Shown here: positions 9,711 to 17,966 of the stretch, one piece after another
Layout of the letters: every line of letters begins with the position of its first letter
Numbering within the stretch: position 1 is the first letter of the stretch
Position numbers and translations under genes: made by a program
Origin: an uncultured Methanomassiliicoccus sp.
GTDB lineage: Archaea; Thermoplasmatota; Thermoplasmata; Methanomassiliicoccales; Methanomassiliicoccaceae
DNA length: 64,000 bases
Assembly: GCA_944319735.1 (NCBI GenBank)
Contig: CALUEU010000003.1
Span: forward strand, 239,895-303,894
Direction of reading: 5' to 3'
The notes under the pieces: model-generated
What the model saw: the letters and a program-made list of their open reading frames with translations, nothing else
What the model was told of the DNA's origin: nothing
The model's database searches: none

Positions 9711-10168
9711 TGTCAAAACCAAAAGGAGTCTACCTTCTCACTTTCAGCATTCCTTCTGAAATTGAAGTCGAAGTCGGAAAGCTGGGAAGGTACTCATTTC
9801 TTCCAGGCAGATACGTTTACGTCGGCTCCGGGATGGGCGGAGTGTTTGCCAGAGTAAAGAGGCACTTATGCGGCTGTCAGTCCAAACGGTGGCATATTGA
9901 CTATCTTCTAGAGAACGCTTCAGACATAAAAGCCGTAATTTACCTGACAGATGATAAGGAGATGGAATGCTCCCTCAGCAGTCTGGTTAGAAGCATTCCG
10001 GGCTCGCAGAACCCGGTGCGTGGTTTTGGAAGCTCTGACTGCAACTGCTGCTCTCATCTTTACTTAGTTCCTGATGAAACAGAAGTTCTGAACATTGACA
10101 TTCCTGGCTGCAGCAAAACTGAAGTGCTTACTTGTAAGACTGTCACAGATCAATTGGAAAATTATTAA
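9710..10168 (+). CDS. GIY-YIG domain protein, DUF123 type
   Basis: A 152-residue protein with KGVYLLTF (the GIY equivalent) and GRYVYVGSGMGGVFARVKRH (the YIG equivalent with following Arg), then KRWHIDYLL. This matches the DUF123 subgroup of the GIY-YIG fold, found alone or fused to endonuclease III in archaea; a nucleic-acid nuclease role is plausible but unproven. Several cysteines follow (SSDCNCCSHL). The ATG overlaps the stop of the Isf-like gene (TAATG), suggesting co-translation. No promoter of its own is visible. Confidence 0.85.
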   Translation: MSKPKGVYLLTFSIPSEIEVEVGKLGRYSFLPGRYVYVGSGMGGVFARVKRHLCGCQSKRWHIDYLLENASDIKAVIYLTDDKEMECSLSSLVRSIPGSQNPVRGFGSSDCNCCSHLYLVPDETEVLNIDIPGCSKTEVLTCKTVTDQLENY

Positions 10169-10195
10169 GTATTCGCTGCTGCAAAACATAATATT

Positions 10196-10383
10196 GCCTG
10201 GGAAGTGAACCCTTGCACTGGACTGTAAGATTCTGTCAGAGACTTAATCAAGCGTTCCAGACATCGCTGTTGCTCAGCCGACAATCCGTGTTGACGGCCG
10301 TGTGATGCAGTAGCGAAATTCGATGAACCCGTTGCGGGGTGGTTGTCGGGTAAACATCGAAAGTCATGGAGGAACTCCCGGGC
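10196..10383 (+). ncRNA. Candidate structured RNA of unknown family
   Basis: This 188-base stretch is clearly richer in G and C than the AT-rich bases on either side and has no coding frame. Its ends pair (GCCTGGGA at 10196-10203 with TCCCGGGC at 10376-10383). Inside are a hairpin at 10277-10298 (GCCG-CAA/TTG-CGGC with one A-A mismatch), a 7-base perfect pairing at 10319-10325/10355-10361 (TTCGATG/CATCGAA) and a small hairpin at 10328-10338. I could not match it to SRP RNA, 5S rRNA or RNase P RNA. Strand is inferred from base pairing and the following gene; the opposite strand would fold similarly. Confidence 0.5.
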
Positions 10384-10523
10384 CCAATTTTCAAATAGCA
10401 GAATATATTTATCATATAACTTGCATAATTATCTTTAGTCTATTCAGACAATCATTTTTGATGGTAGACTTCTTATATTTTAAATGAATGTCTGCTTAGC
10501 ATTACTTATCATGGAGGCAAAGA

Positions 10524-12122
10524 ATGAGCGCCACCGAGGATTCATATGAGGACAGTTCTGTACTTGAAAAATTGAATGAAGCTATAGGGAAGGACAATGT
10601 AACAATCAGCAAGATGGAAAGATTGCTGTACAGTCATGATATGGCTCCTTTACCTAAAGAGGCTCAGGTAGCATTTAAGGTGATCCCAGACATAGTTGTG
10701 CGTCCAAAATCTATTGAGGACGTCGCTGCAACTGTCAAGATTGCTGCTGAAGAAGGTATTCCAATCACCCCTCGCGGTGCATCCACCTGGGGATTAGCTG
10801 GATCCACACCTGCTTTTGGAGGAATTCTCATCGACATGCTGGGAGGCATGAACAAGATTGTTTCCATTGATGAAACAAACATGACCATCACGGCTCAGGC
10901 CGGCTGCTCATGGAAACAGGTATATGATGCAGCCTGGGAGGCAGGTTTCCTTTTAGGATCATATCCAAGCAGCTTCCCATCCGCTACAATTGGCGGCTGG
11001 ACTTCAACATCTGGGATCGGTATTGCAAATTACAAATATGGCTCTGCTAGAGACAACATCAGAAGCATGAAAGTCGTAATCCCCGACGGAAGCATAGTCA
11101 CAACCGGATTTGAGAAAGTATCCGACAACATGTCTGGATACAACTTAAACCACCTCTTTGTAGGAGCAGAAGGTACCCTCGGTGTCATTTGTGAAATTAC
11201 CTTCAAGCTTACACCAAGGCCGGAAGTTCTCAGGCCTATCGCATATTCATTCGAAAGCTTAGACAAAGCAGAAGGAGCTCTCTGCGAGATCTCTCACAGC
11301 AGGCTTACCGTTCTCCATATCGGTTTCTCTGATGCCAACCACTTCAAGATGCAGAACAGGGCTGGTATCATCGACCATGAATTCGGATCAATCATTTTGG
11401 TTGTTCTGGAAGGATACAAGGCTGTTGTTGATTATGAAGAGACAGTCCTTGATGAGATCATGGAGAGAAACGGTGCTAAGAAAGAAGCTCCTGAAGTCGG
11501 AGAGCATGAATGGGAAGAGCGCTGCTATGAATTCAGGTGCCGCAAAGTCGGTCTAGGTTCAGTTCCAGGAGAAGTAATTGTTCCAGTCAGCTCATTTGCA
11601 AAGATGACCAAGGACGTATACGAACTCATGGACTCCATGAAAATGGAAGGTGCAATCATCGGAATTATGGCAGATCGCAACACTGTGATGTTCATGCCTT
11701 ATTATGTTTTCAACTCTGAATCAATGAGCAAGAGCCTATCTTCACTTTCCTTTGACTATCAGTGCGGAGAACTCGCCAAGGCAAACGGCGGTCGTATGCT
11801 AGGTGGATTTGGTCTATTCTTCGGATCTACTCTGTCTCAGGTCCGCGGCGATGGATATAAGATTGAAGTCGGAATCAAGAAAGCCATTGATCCAGAAGAG
11901 ATCATGAACCCCGGAAAACTCCTGGGAATGGAAACAAGGTTCGGACTCTCCGTGACTCCTGAAATGCTCGGATTCGGCATGTCTGCATTATCTGCTTTCA
12001 AAAAGATAATGGGAAAAGACAAGAATTTCGATAAGAAAGCCGAAGCTTACGATCTTGAGGAACTCGAGAAAGCAAAGCTTGAGCAGTACAAAGTTGATCC
12101 ATTAAAACAAGAAAAGGACTAA
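10524..12122 (+). CDS. FAD-linked oxidoreductase, GlcD/D-lactate dehydrogenase type
   Basis: A 532-residue flavoprotein. The FAD_binding_4 domain spans about residues 45-225 (VVRPKSIEDVAATVKIA, TPRGASTWGLAGSTP, YPSSFPSATIGGWTSTSG, VGAEGTLGVICEITFKLTP), and the C-terminal FAD-oxidase domain ends IDPEEIMNPGKLLG. It oxidises a 2-hydroxyacid or a related donor. Methanogens of this kind often pair such GlcD proteins with HdrD-like iron-sulfur proteins, so a role in heterodisulfide or ferredoxin electron flow is possible, but no HdrD is next to it here. The ribosome site GGAGG is well placed. A charged helical tail (about 500-532) is an addition to the family core. Confidence 0.85.
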   Translation: MSATEDSYEDSSVLEKLNEAIGKDNVTISKMERLLYSHDMAPLPKEAQVAFKVIPDIVVRPKSIEDVAATVKIAAEEGIPITPRGASTWGLAGSTPAFGGILIDMLGGMNKIVSIDETNMTITAQAGCSWKQVYDAAWEAGFLLGSYPSSFPSATIGGWTSTSGIGIANYKYGSARDNIRSMKVVIPDGSIVTTGFEKVSDNMSGYNLNHLFVGAEGTLGVICEITFKLTPRPEVLRPIAYSFESLDKAEGALCEISHSRLTVLHIGFSDANHFKMQNRAGIIDHEFGSIILVVLEGYKAVVDYEETVLDEIMERNGAKKEAPEVGEHEWEERCYEFRCRKVGLGSVPGEVIVPVSSFAKMTKDVYELMDSMKMEGAIIGIMADRNTVMFMPYYVFNSESMSKSLSSLSFDYQCGELAKANGGRMLGGFGLFFGSTLSQVRGDGYKIEVGIKKAIDPEEIMNPGKLLGMETRFGLSVTPEMLGFGMSALSAFKKIMGKDKNFDKKAEAYDLEELEKAKLEQYKVDPLKQEKD

Positions 12123-12307
12123 ACTCCTTTTCCTTCTTTTCTATTTATTTGTTAATTTACTAATGTTCATTCTTACGTCTAATCTTGCATTGATTAATTT
12201 TTAGTTAATTTTGAACGCATCGTTTGCCATATCTGGTAATCTAAAGCTCTTACTTTTAGCGTTGGGTACATCTCATTAAGAATGGATGTACAATCAGTCA
12301 TTATTTT

Positions 12308-12913
12308 CTAGGCTTCTTGCGTATCTACTGTTCTTTGAAGACTCTCTGATAAGAATCTGAGGATATGTCTATCTGGTTTACACGTATTTTCATCTCCACA
12401 TAGCATGTGCAAATAGCTGAGGGATATGCCACTTTTTTGACCAGAGACTTGCAATAACATCTGTTCAATTTTCTCATCTAATTTATTTTCAACATCTTGA
12501 ATGTATTGAATATTGTGCTTTTCAAGAATTTTTGCCCATTGAAACACAGCTTCTGATTTTAATATCCCATTGGTTGTGGATGTTCTTTGACGATTCTTAA
12601 GAACAACATTTGCAAAATTTTCAGATCCCATGCATTCAATATTATTCTTCAATTCACTTATTGTGTGTTGTTTGCATTTACTTATGTCATCATCATCTTT
12701 TAATCTTTTTAATTTGTAATAATCACAGTATCTTATAACTGTATTGCGAGTTGATGAATACTTAGAACGTATAGAAAATATGCAGTCTATGACACATAGT
12801 GGTAAACTTGCATAATTATATTCTTCTGACAATTTACAGCGTTTCAAATCAAATAGATCATTACATCTCAAAGCTATTTGATATGCGTCAGATTCCATAT
12901 CAATCATCTTCAA
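12308..12913 (-). CDS. Restriction-associated protein of unknown function
   Basis: A 201-residue protein that overlaps the 3' end of the Mrr gene by 14 bases and is therefore co-translated with it. I do not recognise a named family. The C-terminal part, SLSYLHMLCGDENTCKPDRHILRFL, looks like the helix-hairpin-helix-type segment of HhH DNA-binding proteins (a Lys-Pro-Asp pattern after a loop), so DNA contact is plausible. The N-terminal half is charged and rich in cysteine. ATGs at 12907 and 12898 are alternative starts. Given the neighbour, an accessory role in restriction is inferred. Confidence 0.6.
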   Translation of the reverse strand: MKMIDMESDAYQIALRCNDLFDLKRCKLSEEYNYASLPLCVIDCIFSIRSKYSSTRNTVIRYCDYYKLKRLKDDDDISKCKQHTISELKNNIECMGSENFANVVLKNRQRTSTTNGILKSEAVFQWAKILEKHNIQYIQDVENKLDEKIEQMLLQVSGQKSGISLSYLHMLCGDENTCKPDRHILRFLSESLQRTVDTQEA

Positions 12914-13799
12914 AGAAATCTAAATCAACTTTTTTGATATGGTACGTATTGCTGATAGTAACACCTACATTATTGTCAATCATATATTGAGCAAGCTGCT
13001 CTCCATCTATCAAAATTATTTTTGAAGAATTACAGGATTTTGCAGCTTCAACTGCCTTATCAGTAAACGAGGAAGTTGTGATGAACACTCCTTTATTTCC
13101 ACCTTTTATAGATATTGATCCAATGAAGTTTCTGATTTCTTTATCTGTGACTTTATTATCTTTATTGTAGTGTTTTGCCTGAATGAATATCTTATCGAAT
13201 CCCAATGCATCTTCAGATATTTCACCGTCAATGCCTTGATCTCCAGGTTTACCTGTGCATTTCAATGAGGATTCATCAGCACCATATCCCATTGTGCTCA
13301 GCAGCTCTAAAACCAAATGTTCAAAAAATGACCAATTCACGTTTTCATAAATCATTTTCATTAAATCTGATTTCAATGACTGCTCATTTGCTTCTACTGC
13401 AGACTCAATAAGCTCGATGGGAGTAATCTCGGACATAGGTTGTTTCTTCTCTTTTGATTTGCTGTGAAAGAACTCGTCCATTGTAGGATATTTTTCTAAA
13501 AAGTAATTCATGTCTTTTTGTTCAGAAAAGTCCCTCAATTCTTCTAAACCAATATTAGTTATTCCGTAACATCCTCTGGAGACAGATTCAATCATCCCTC
13601 CATGTTTAAGATGTGACAAACACCAGCGAACACGGTTATTGTATCGTGTTTCTCCGCTTTTTAAAATTTCCTTATAATCTTCTTCAGGAAGCGGATAGGA
13701 CTTCTTTAGAAGCTCAGCTATTTCAGATGGTCTTTTAATCTCTTCATCTTGTAAAATTTCTAGCGTTGGTATGAAAAATTTGTAGAACGGCGGTATCAT
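12900..13799 (-). CDS. mrr: Mrr-family restriction endonuclease
   Basis: A 299-residue protein with an N-terminal Mrr_N winged-helix domain (about 10-90; RVRWCLSHLKHGGMIE) and a C-terminal PD-(D/E)xK catalytic domain (about 150-275). Visible catalytic positions are E160 in SFFEHLVLELL, D191 in GDQGIDGE and Q207/K209 in IFIQAKHY. Mrr enzymes cut methylated or otherwise modified foreign DNA. No modification methylase accompanies it, which fits a type IV system. Three evenly spaced palindromes lie about 200-290 bases upstream. Confidence 0.88.
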   Translation of the reverse strand: MIPPFYKFFIPTLEILQDEEIKRPSEIAELLKKSYPLPEEDYKEILKSGETRYNNRVRWCLSHLKHGGMIESVSRGCYGITNIGLEELRDFSEQKDMNYFLEKYPTMDEFFHSKSKEKKQPMSEITPIELIESAVEANEQSLKSDLMKMIYENVNWSFFEHLVLELLSTMGYGADESSLKCTGKPGDQGIDGEISEDALGFDKIFIQAKHYNKDNKVTDKEIRNFIGSISIKGGNKGVFITTSSFTDKAVEAAKSCNSSKIILIDGEQLAQYMIDNNVGVTISNTYHIKKVDLDFFEDD

Positions 13800-13994
13800 G
13801 ATAAATGATACATCTGAAGAGCTTTATTTAATTCTTATTTACTGCTTACGCACATCTTCTCTTGAATGTTTTTTAAACTATGTCTCAGAAAATCTCATTG
13901 CCTTCAGATGATGCGTAACTCATCAAATTATGTAAGATATTATGCAAGAAAAGCTGTAAAATCCTTTTTATCAGCGGTGTTGCAGCGTTCATCA

Positions 13995-14097
13995 GATTTT
14001 CATCACAATGAAAAAAGTTTCATATTTTGCAAAGATTTTCATCATACTGAAAAAAATCCATCTTTTTGCAGATTTTTTCATTATAATGAAAATATGG
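13995..14097. repeat. Three palindromes at exact 39-bp spacing
   Basis: The region 13800-14165 holds no convincing gene. Within it, units beginning GATTTTCATCA are repeated three times. Each contains a palindrome of the form TTTTCAT-N4-ATGAAAA at 13997-14014, 14036-14053 (one mismatch) and 14075-14092, so starts are exactly 39 bases apart. The 39-base period also gives an open frame with a repeated FHHNEK peptide, but this is probably a by-product. The array lies upstream of mrr (minus strand) and downstream of copA. Confidence 0.6.
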
Positions 14098-14165
14098 GAA
14101 TTCAACGATCTGAAATGGAATAATTGAAACTATGTACCCTTAGATACATAAGTTTCAGAAGAATT

Positions 14166-16592
14166 TCAAATACCATTCCTTTTCCTTTTGATCTCCGGCG
14201 TGTACCTTTTCAACAGAGCAGCATTTGCAACCACAGTTATTGAACTGAAAGACATTGCTGCAGCAGCGACAATAGGGTTGAGAAGTATACCGAATGCAGG
14301 AAATAGTATTCCGGCTGCGATTGGTATGGCCGCAGTGTTGTAACATAGGGCCCAAAATAGGTTCTGGCGGATCTTTGACAGCGTCTTTCTTGAGAGTTGT
14401 ATTGATGCTACAGCATCAACAAGATCATTTTTGATCAGCACAATATCACCGGTCTCAAGGGCTACATCAGTTCCGCTGCCAATGGCAATTCCTACATCAG
14501 CCAATGCCAGCGCTGGAGCATCATTAATTCCGTCTCCTATCATTGCTACAGGACCGTCTTTCTTTAAAAGGGAAATTTGTTCAGATTTGGTGGAAGGCAG
14601 AGCCTCGGCAACAAATCTTTCGATTCCTACTTTTTCTGCTGTAACTGCAGCAGCCCTTTTGTTGTCGCCGGTTATCATCACTACGTCGATGCCCATACTT
14701 TTCATTTCGGACACGGCAGTCTTTGAAGTTTCTTTGATAGTATCAGCAATACCAATTATGCCTGCAATCTTGCCATCAACAGCAGCAATAACAACAGTTT
14801 GTCCCAGTTCTTCGAGTCTGATAATGTTCTCTTCCACTGCTGAATATGATAGATCATTATCACTCATCAGCAGCCTGTTTCCGACGATTACTTTTTTACC
14901 GCCGACTTGGGCTTTCACACCCTTTCCCGGAACGGCTTCAAACGATTCAACAGGAATAACTGGTGTGTTTTCATCAGCGTAAGCGGTAACCGCCTTACTG
15001 AGTGGATGTTCAGAACCTCTCTCAGCAGCAATTATGTAAGGAATGATATCAGACGGTACAGTTGACTCGGTAACGGAAAGCTTTCCTTCAGTGATAGTTC
15101 CTGTTTTGTCAAGCACCACAGTCTTAATTTTACCTGCAGTCTCAAGAGCCGTTCCACTTTTGATCAGTATTCCGTTTTCTGCGCCTTTTCCAGAGCCGAC
15201 AATTACTGCCGTTGGTGTAGCCAGCCCTAATGCACAGGGACAAGAGATAACGAGAATGGCAATGAGGATTGACAGGGAAAATGGAAACGCTCCGTCTCCG
15301 CCGACATAATGGCCATATCCCCAGAAATACCAGATTAAGAATGAAACCAATGCAATGGAGATTACTGCTGGAACAAAGTAGGAAGCCACTTTATCAGCAT
15401 AACGCTGGATAGGAGCTTTAGACGACTGAGCATCTTCTACCAGCCTGATGATCTGAGCAAGAGCAGTCTCACTGCCGACTTTTTCAGCCTTTACTACCAG
15501 TCTGCCGTTTTGGTTTATTGTGCCGCCGATAACCTCGCTTCCTTTTTTCTTGTCAATAGGGACGCTTTCCCCGGTAATCATGCTTTCATCTACCGCTGAG
15601 ACACCTTCCTCGATGATACCGTCAGCAGCGATGCGCTCTCCAGGCCTTACTACAAATAAATCTCCGATAACCATTTCTGAAGGGGAAATCTCAACTTCCT
15701 TCCCGTCGCGGATGACGGTGGCAGTTTCCGGTCTAAGCTCTATCAGCTTCTTCACCGCATTAGAAGCCCTTCCCTTTGCAATGTGCTCTAGATATTTACC
15801 AAACAGAATGAGCGTAATGATCATCGCAGAAGCATCAAAATATAGATGTCCATGGAAGTATCCAGGCAGTAAAACTGCAGCTGCAGAGTAGAAGTAAGCA
15901 GCAGAAGAACCGACTGCAATCAGCACATCCATTCCTAGAGTGCGGTTTTTCAGTGAATAGTAGGTGCCTCTGTAAAACTGGTATCCGGCAATAAACTGCA
16001 CCGGAGTGGTCAGGATCATCAGGATATAACCTTCATATCCGTAAGCATCCAAACCCAGGTAATCGAATCCAACCATCAGCAGAATAACCGGCACGCTGAA
16101 TATGACTGCAAATATCAGAGTTCTCAGCTGCGTTTTGTCCTCGCTGCCTTTCTTTTCAACCTCATCGGCAACCTCGAATCCTGCATCTTTAATGGCATCG
16201 ATTATTCTTTTAGGAGATACTCTGTCTTCATCAAACGACACAGAAACTTTTGAAGTGCCCAGATTAACATTTACAGAATACACGCCATCAATAGCATTGA
16301 GAGACTTCTCAATACTGGCAACGCATGAAGCACAGGTCATTCCTTTGACTGTGTATGTAATTGAAGACAAAGCAACAGAAAATCCTGCTTTCTCAATTGC
16401 TGAAACGATTTCCTTAATCGTAATGGTGTTAGGATCATACGTTACACTGACGTTTCCTGTCGTAGCATTGGCAGCTGCTGAATGTACTCCGTTTGCAGAG
16501 TTCAGCGACGTCTCTATCGCTCGGGAGCAAGAGGAACATTGCATTCCCTTGACTTTCAGGATTATGCTCTTTCCGGCAGGAACGTTATCCAT
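14166..16592 (-). CDS. copA: Copper-exporting P1B-type ATPase
   Basis: An 808-residue membrane ATPase. Two heavy-metal-binding domains carry GMQCSSC (C19, C22) and GMTCASC (C87, C90). The transmembrane metal site is CPC at 451-453 (SCPCALGLATPTA), the phosphorylated aspartate is D495 in DKTGTIT, and GDGINDAPALALADVG is the hinge motif. These define P1B-1 Cu(I) exporters in the cytoplasmic membrane. A TTTAATATT element about 25 bases upstream suggests a leaderless message. An Lrp-type regulator is divergent, the usual place for a copper-responsive switch in archaea. Confidence 0.95.
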   Translation of the reverse strand: MDNVPAGKSIILKVKGMQCSSCSRAIETSLNSANGVHSAAANATTGNVSVTYDPNTITIKEIVSAIEKAGFSVALSSITYTVKGMTCASCVASIEKSLNAIDGVYSVNVNLGTSKVSVSFDEDRVSPKRIIDAIKDAGFEVADEVEKKGSEDKTQLRTLIFAVIFSVPVILLMVGFDYLGLDAYGYEGYILMILTTPVQFIAGYQFYRGTYYSLKNRTLGMDVLIAVGSSAAYFYSAAAVLLPGYFHGHLYFDASAMIITLILFGKYLEHIAKGRASNAVKKLIELRPETATVIRDGKEVEISPSEMVIGDLFVVRPGERIAADGIIEEGVSAVDESMITGESVPIDKKKGSEVIGGTINQNGRLVVKAEKVGSETALAQIIRLVEDAQSSKAPIQRYADKVASYFVPAVISIALVSFLIWYFWGYGHYVGGDGAFPFSLSILIAILVISCPCALGLATPTAVIVGSGKGAENGILIKSGTALETAGKIKTVVLDKTGTITEGKLSVTESTVPSDIIPYIIAAERGSEHPLSKAVTAYADENTPVIPVESFEAVPGKGVKAQVGGKKVIVGNRLLMSDNDLSYSAVEENIIRLEELGQTVVIAAVDGKIAGIIGIADTIKETSKTAVSEMKSMGIDVVMITGDNKRAAAVTAEKVGIERFVAEALPSTKSEQISLLKKDGPVAMIGDGINDAPALALADVGIAIGSGTDVALETGDIVLIKNDLVDAVASIQLSRKTLSKIRQNLFWALCYNTAAIPIAAGILFPAFGILLNPIVAAAAMSFSSITVVANAALLKRYTPEIKRKRNGI

Positions 16593-16758
16593 AGTTAACA
16601 GACTAGCATGCCAATATTAAAAGTTTTAGCCTTGCCTAAATTTTTTGCTTGAATTTTCAAAATACTCGTAAAAACATCATACAGATCTTTATTTCTGTAC
16701 TTATCCTGCGCCTTATTTCCAGAAGATTAATAACCTCCTGCCTGCAAATACTCACATA

Positions 16759-17244
16759 ATGAAATTAGATGGGCGAGACGTTGAGATCCTAAATATCCTG
16801 CAGGAAAACGGGAGGCTTTCGTTTCGTCAGATTTCGGAGATTACTGGTTTGAGCGTCCCTACAGTCAGCAGCAGAATAAATGATATGGAGCAGGCAGGGA
16901 TCATCAGAGGATATAGAGCTGATCTGGTGCCTGAGAACCTCGGCGAATTCAGTGCTGTCGCCGAGATTGTAGTAAGACCTTCTGAAGCAGACCTGGTCTC
17001 TGAAGAGCTGAGTAAGAATCCCTCTGTAAGACAGATATTCCGTTTGAGCAACGGGAAGATTCTCATCCTGTGCACATTCACCGGCGTCTCTTCTATGAAC
17101 TCTTTCAGCTTTTTCGTTTCCTCTCTTTCTCAAATTATAAGCTGTGAAATGGCTACTGTAACAGACACTATGAAAGAGGAATGCAGGGCGATAGTCCATC
17201 CGGCCGCCAGCTTACTGATCGAGGGAAAGAAGACTATTCAGTAA
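16759..17244 (+). CDS. Lrp/AsnC-family regulator, probably of copA
   Basis: A 161-residue protein with an N-terminal AsnC helix-turn-helix (about 1-60; VEILNILQENGRLSFRQISEITGLSVPTVSSRINDME). The rest resembles an Lrp effector domain but is short and lacks the cysteine-rich TRASH domain seen in some archaeal copper regulators; only a single Cys in EECRAIVHP is near the end. Divergent location from copA suggests that it senses copper or controls export, which is inference. A TATA-like AGATTAATAACC lies about 30 bases before the ATG and no ribosome site is present, so the message is probably leaderless. The 3' end overlaps the convergent HAD gene by 33 bases. Confidence 0.8.
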   Translation: MKLDGRDVEILNILQENGRLSFRQISEITGLSVPTVSSRINDMEQAGIIRGYRADLVPENLGEFSAVAEIVVRPSEADLVSEELSKNPSVRQIFRLSNGKILILCTFTGVSSMNSFSFFVSSLSQIISCEMATVTDTMKEECRAIVHPAASLLIEGKKTIQ

Positions 17245-17877
17245 CGTCACCTTTTCAATGTATTCAGCACCAACTTTCTTCCAGTCTTCTGCAGTGTAAG
17301 CTCCGGTAAGCACACCTAAAAACTGAGCTCCTGCAGATACAGCACACTTCATATCTATCGCATGGTCGCCGAGGTAAAGGCATTCTGAAACTTCAACCCT
17401 CATCGCTTCAGCCGCTCTCTGCATGGCAATCGGAGCAGGTTTGGCTTCCTCTTCCGGGTAGTCATCTCTGCAGATGAACACATCAAACCCGATGTCTAGA
17501 TTGGCAGCTTTGAGAGCACTCTCCGCATACTGTCTCGAACCTCTTGTCAATATGCCGGTTTTGTAGCATTCATTCTGCAGGCTGATTATTGTGTCGAGCG
17601 CTCCTTCGACCGGAGTGGTAAGATCAACCGTCTCCATCTCCACCCGGCTCATTATCTCGCCAGCTGCAGAGTACAGCTTAGAAATATTGAGGTTATTCTC
17701 TTTGGCATATTTCTCTGCCTGAGCCATATTGTTCACGATGATGTCGCTTCTGTCCAGAATCTCTTCAGGAATGCCTTCGCTAATCAGCTTTTCAACCACA
17801 CATCTTCTCATTTTCATGAAATTAGTGTGATTATAGATCAATGTGCCATCAAGATCAAAAATTACGGCTCTTATCAT
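17212..17877 (-). CDS. HAD-superfamily phosphatase, phosphoglycolate-phosphatase-like
   Basis: A 221-residue protein. AVIFDLDGTL near the start gives the nucleophile and acid aspartates (motif I), TGILTRGSR is motif II, EEAKPAPIAM motif III and YLGDHAIDMKCA motif IV; a helical cap lies between I and II. The frame is open to 17961, but the extra N-terminal residues are hydrophobic and unrelated to the family, so the ATG at 17877 was chosen. The substrate is a small phosphorylated metabolite not predictable from sequence. Its 3' end overlaps the Lrp-type gene. Confidence 0.85.
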   Translation of the reverse strand: MIRAVIFDLDGTLIYNHTNFMKMRRCVVEKLISEGIPEEILDRSDIIVNNMAQAEKYAKENNLNISKLYSAAGEIMSRVEMETVDLTTPVEGALDTIISLQNECYKTGILTRGSRQYAESALKAANLDIGFDVFICRDDYPEEEAKPAPIAMQRAAEAMRVEVSECLYLGDHAIDMKCAVSAGAQFLGVLTGAYTAEDWKKVGAEYIEKVTLLNSLLSLDQ

Positions 17878-17966
17878 TTCTCTGCACCACGAAGTCTGTC
17901 CCACAATGTCGGCACTATAAAACAAAATTGCTTTGTATATTGAAAATAAAAAAAAGGTCAATGAGA

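Noticed and set aside
10196..10383. SRP RNA or a second RNase P RNA
   Set aside because: The conserved SRP helix 8 sequence and the Alu-domain motif are absent, the length is too short for archaeal SRP RNA, and RNase P RNA is clearly at 20268-20568.
13866..14123. An 85-residue protein with FHHNEK repeats
   Set aside because: No ribosome site, odd composition, and the frame follows from a 39-base non-coding repeat.
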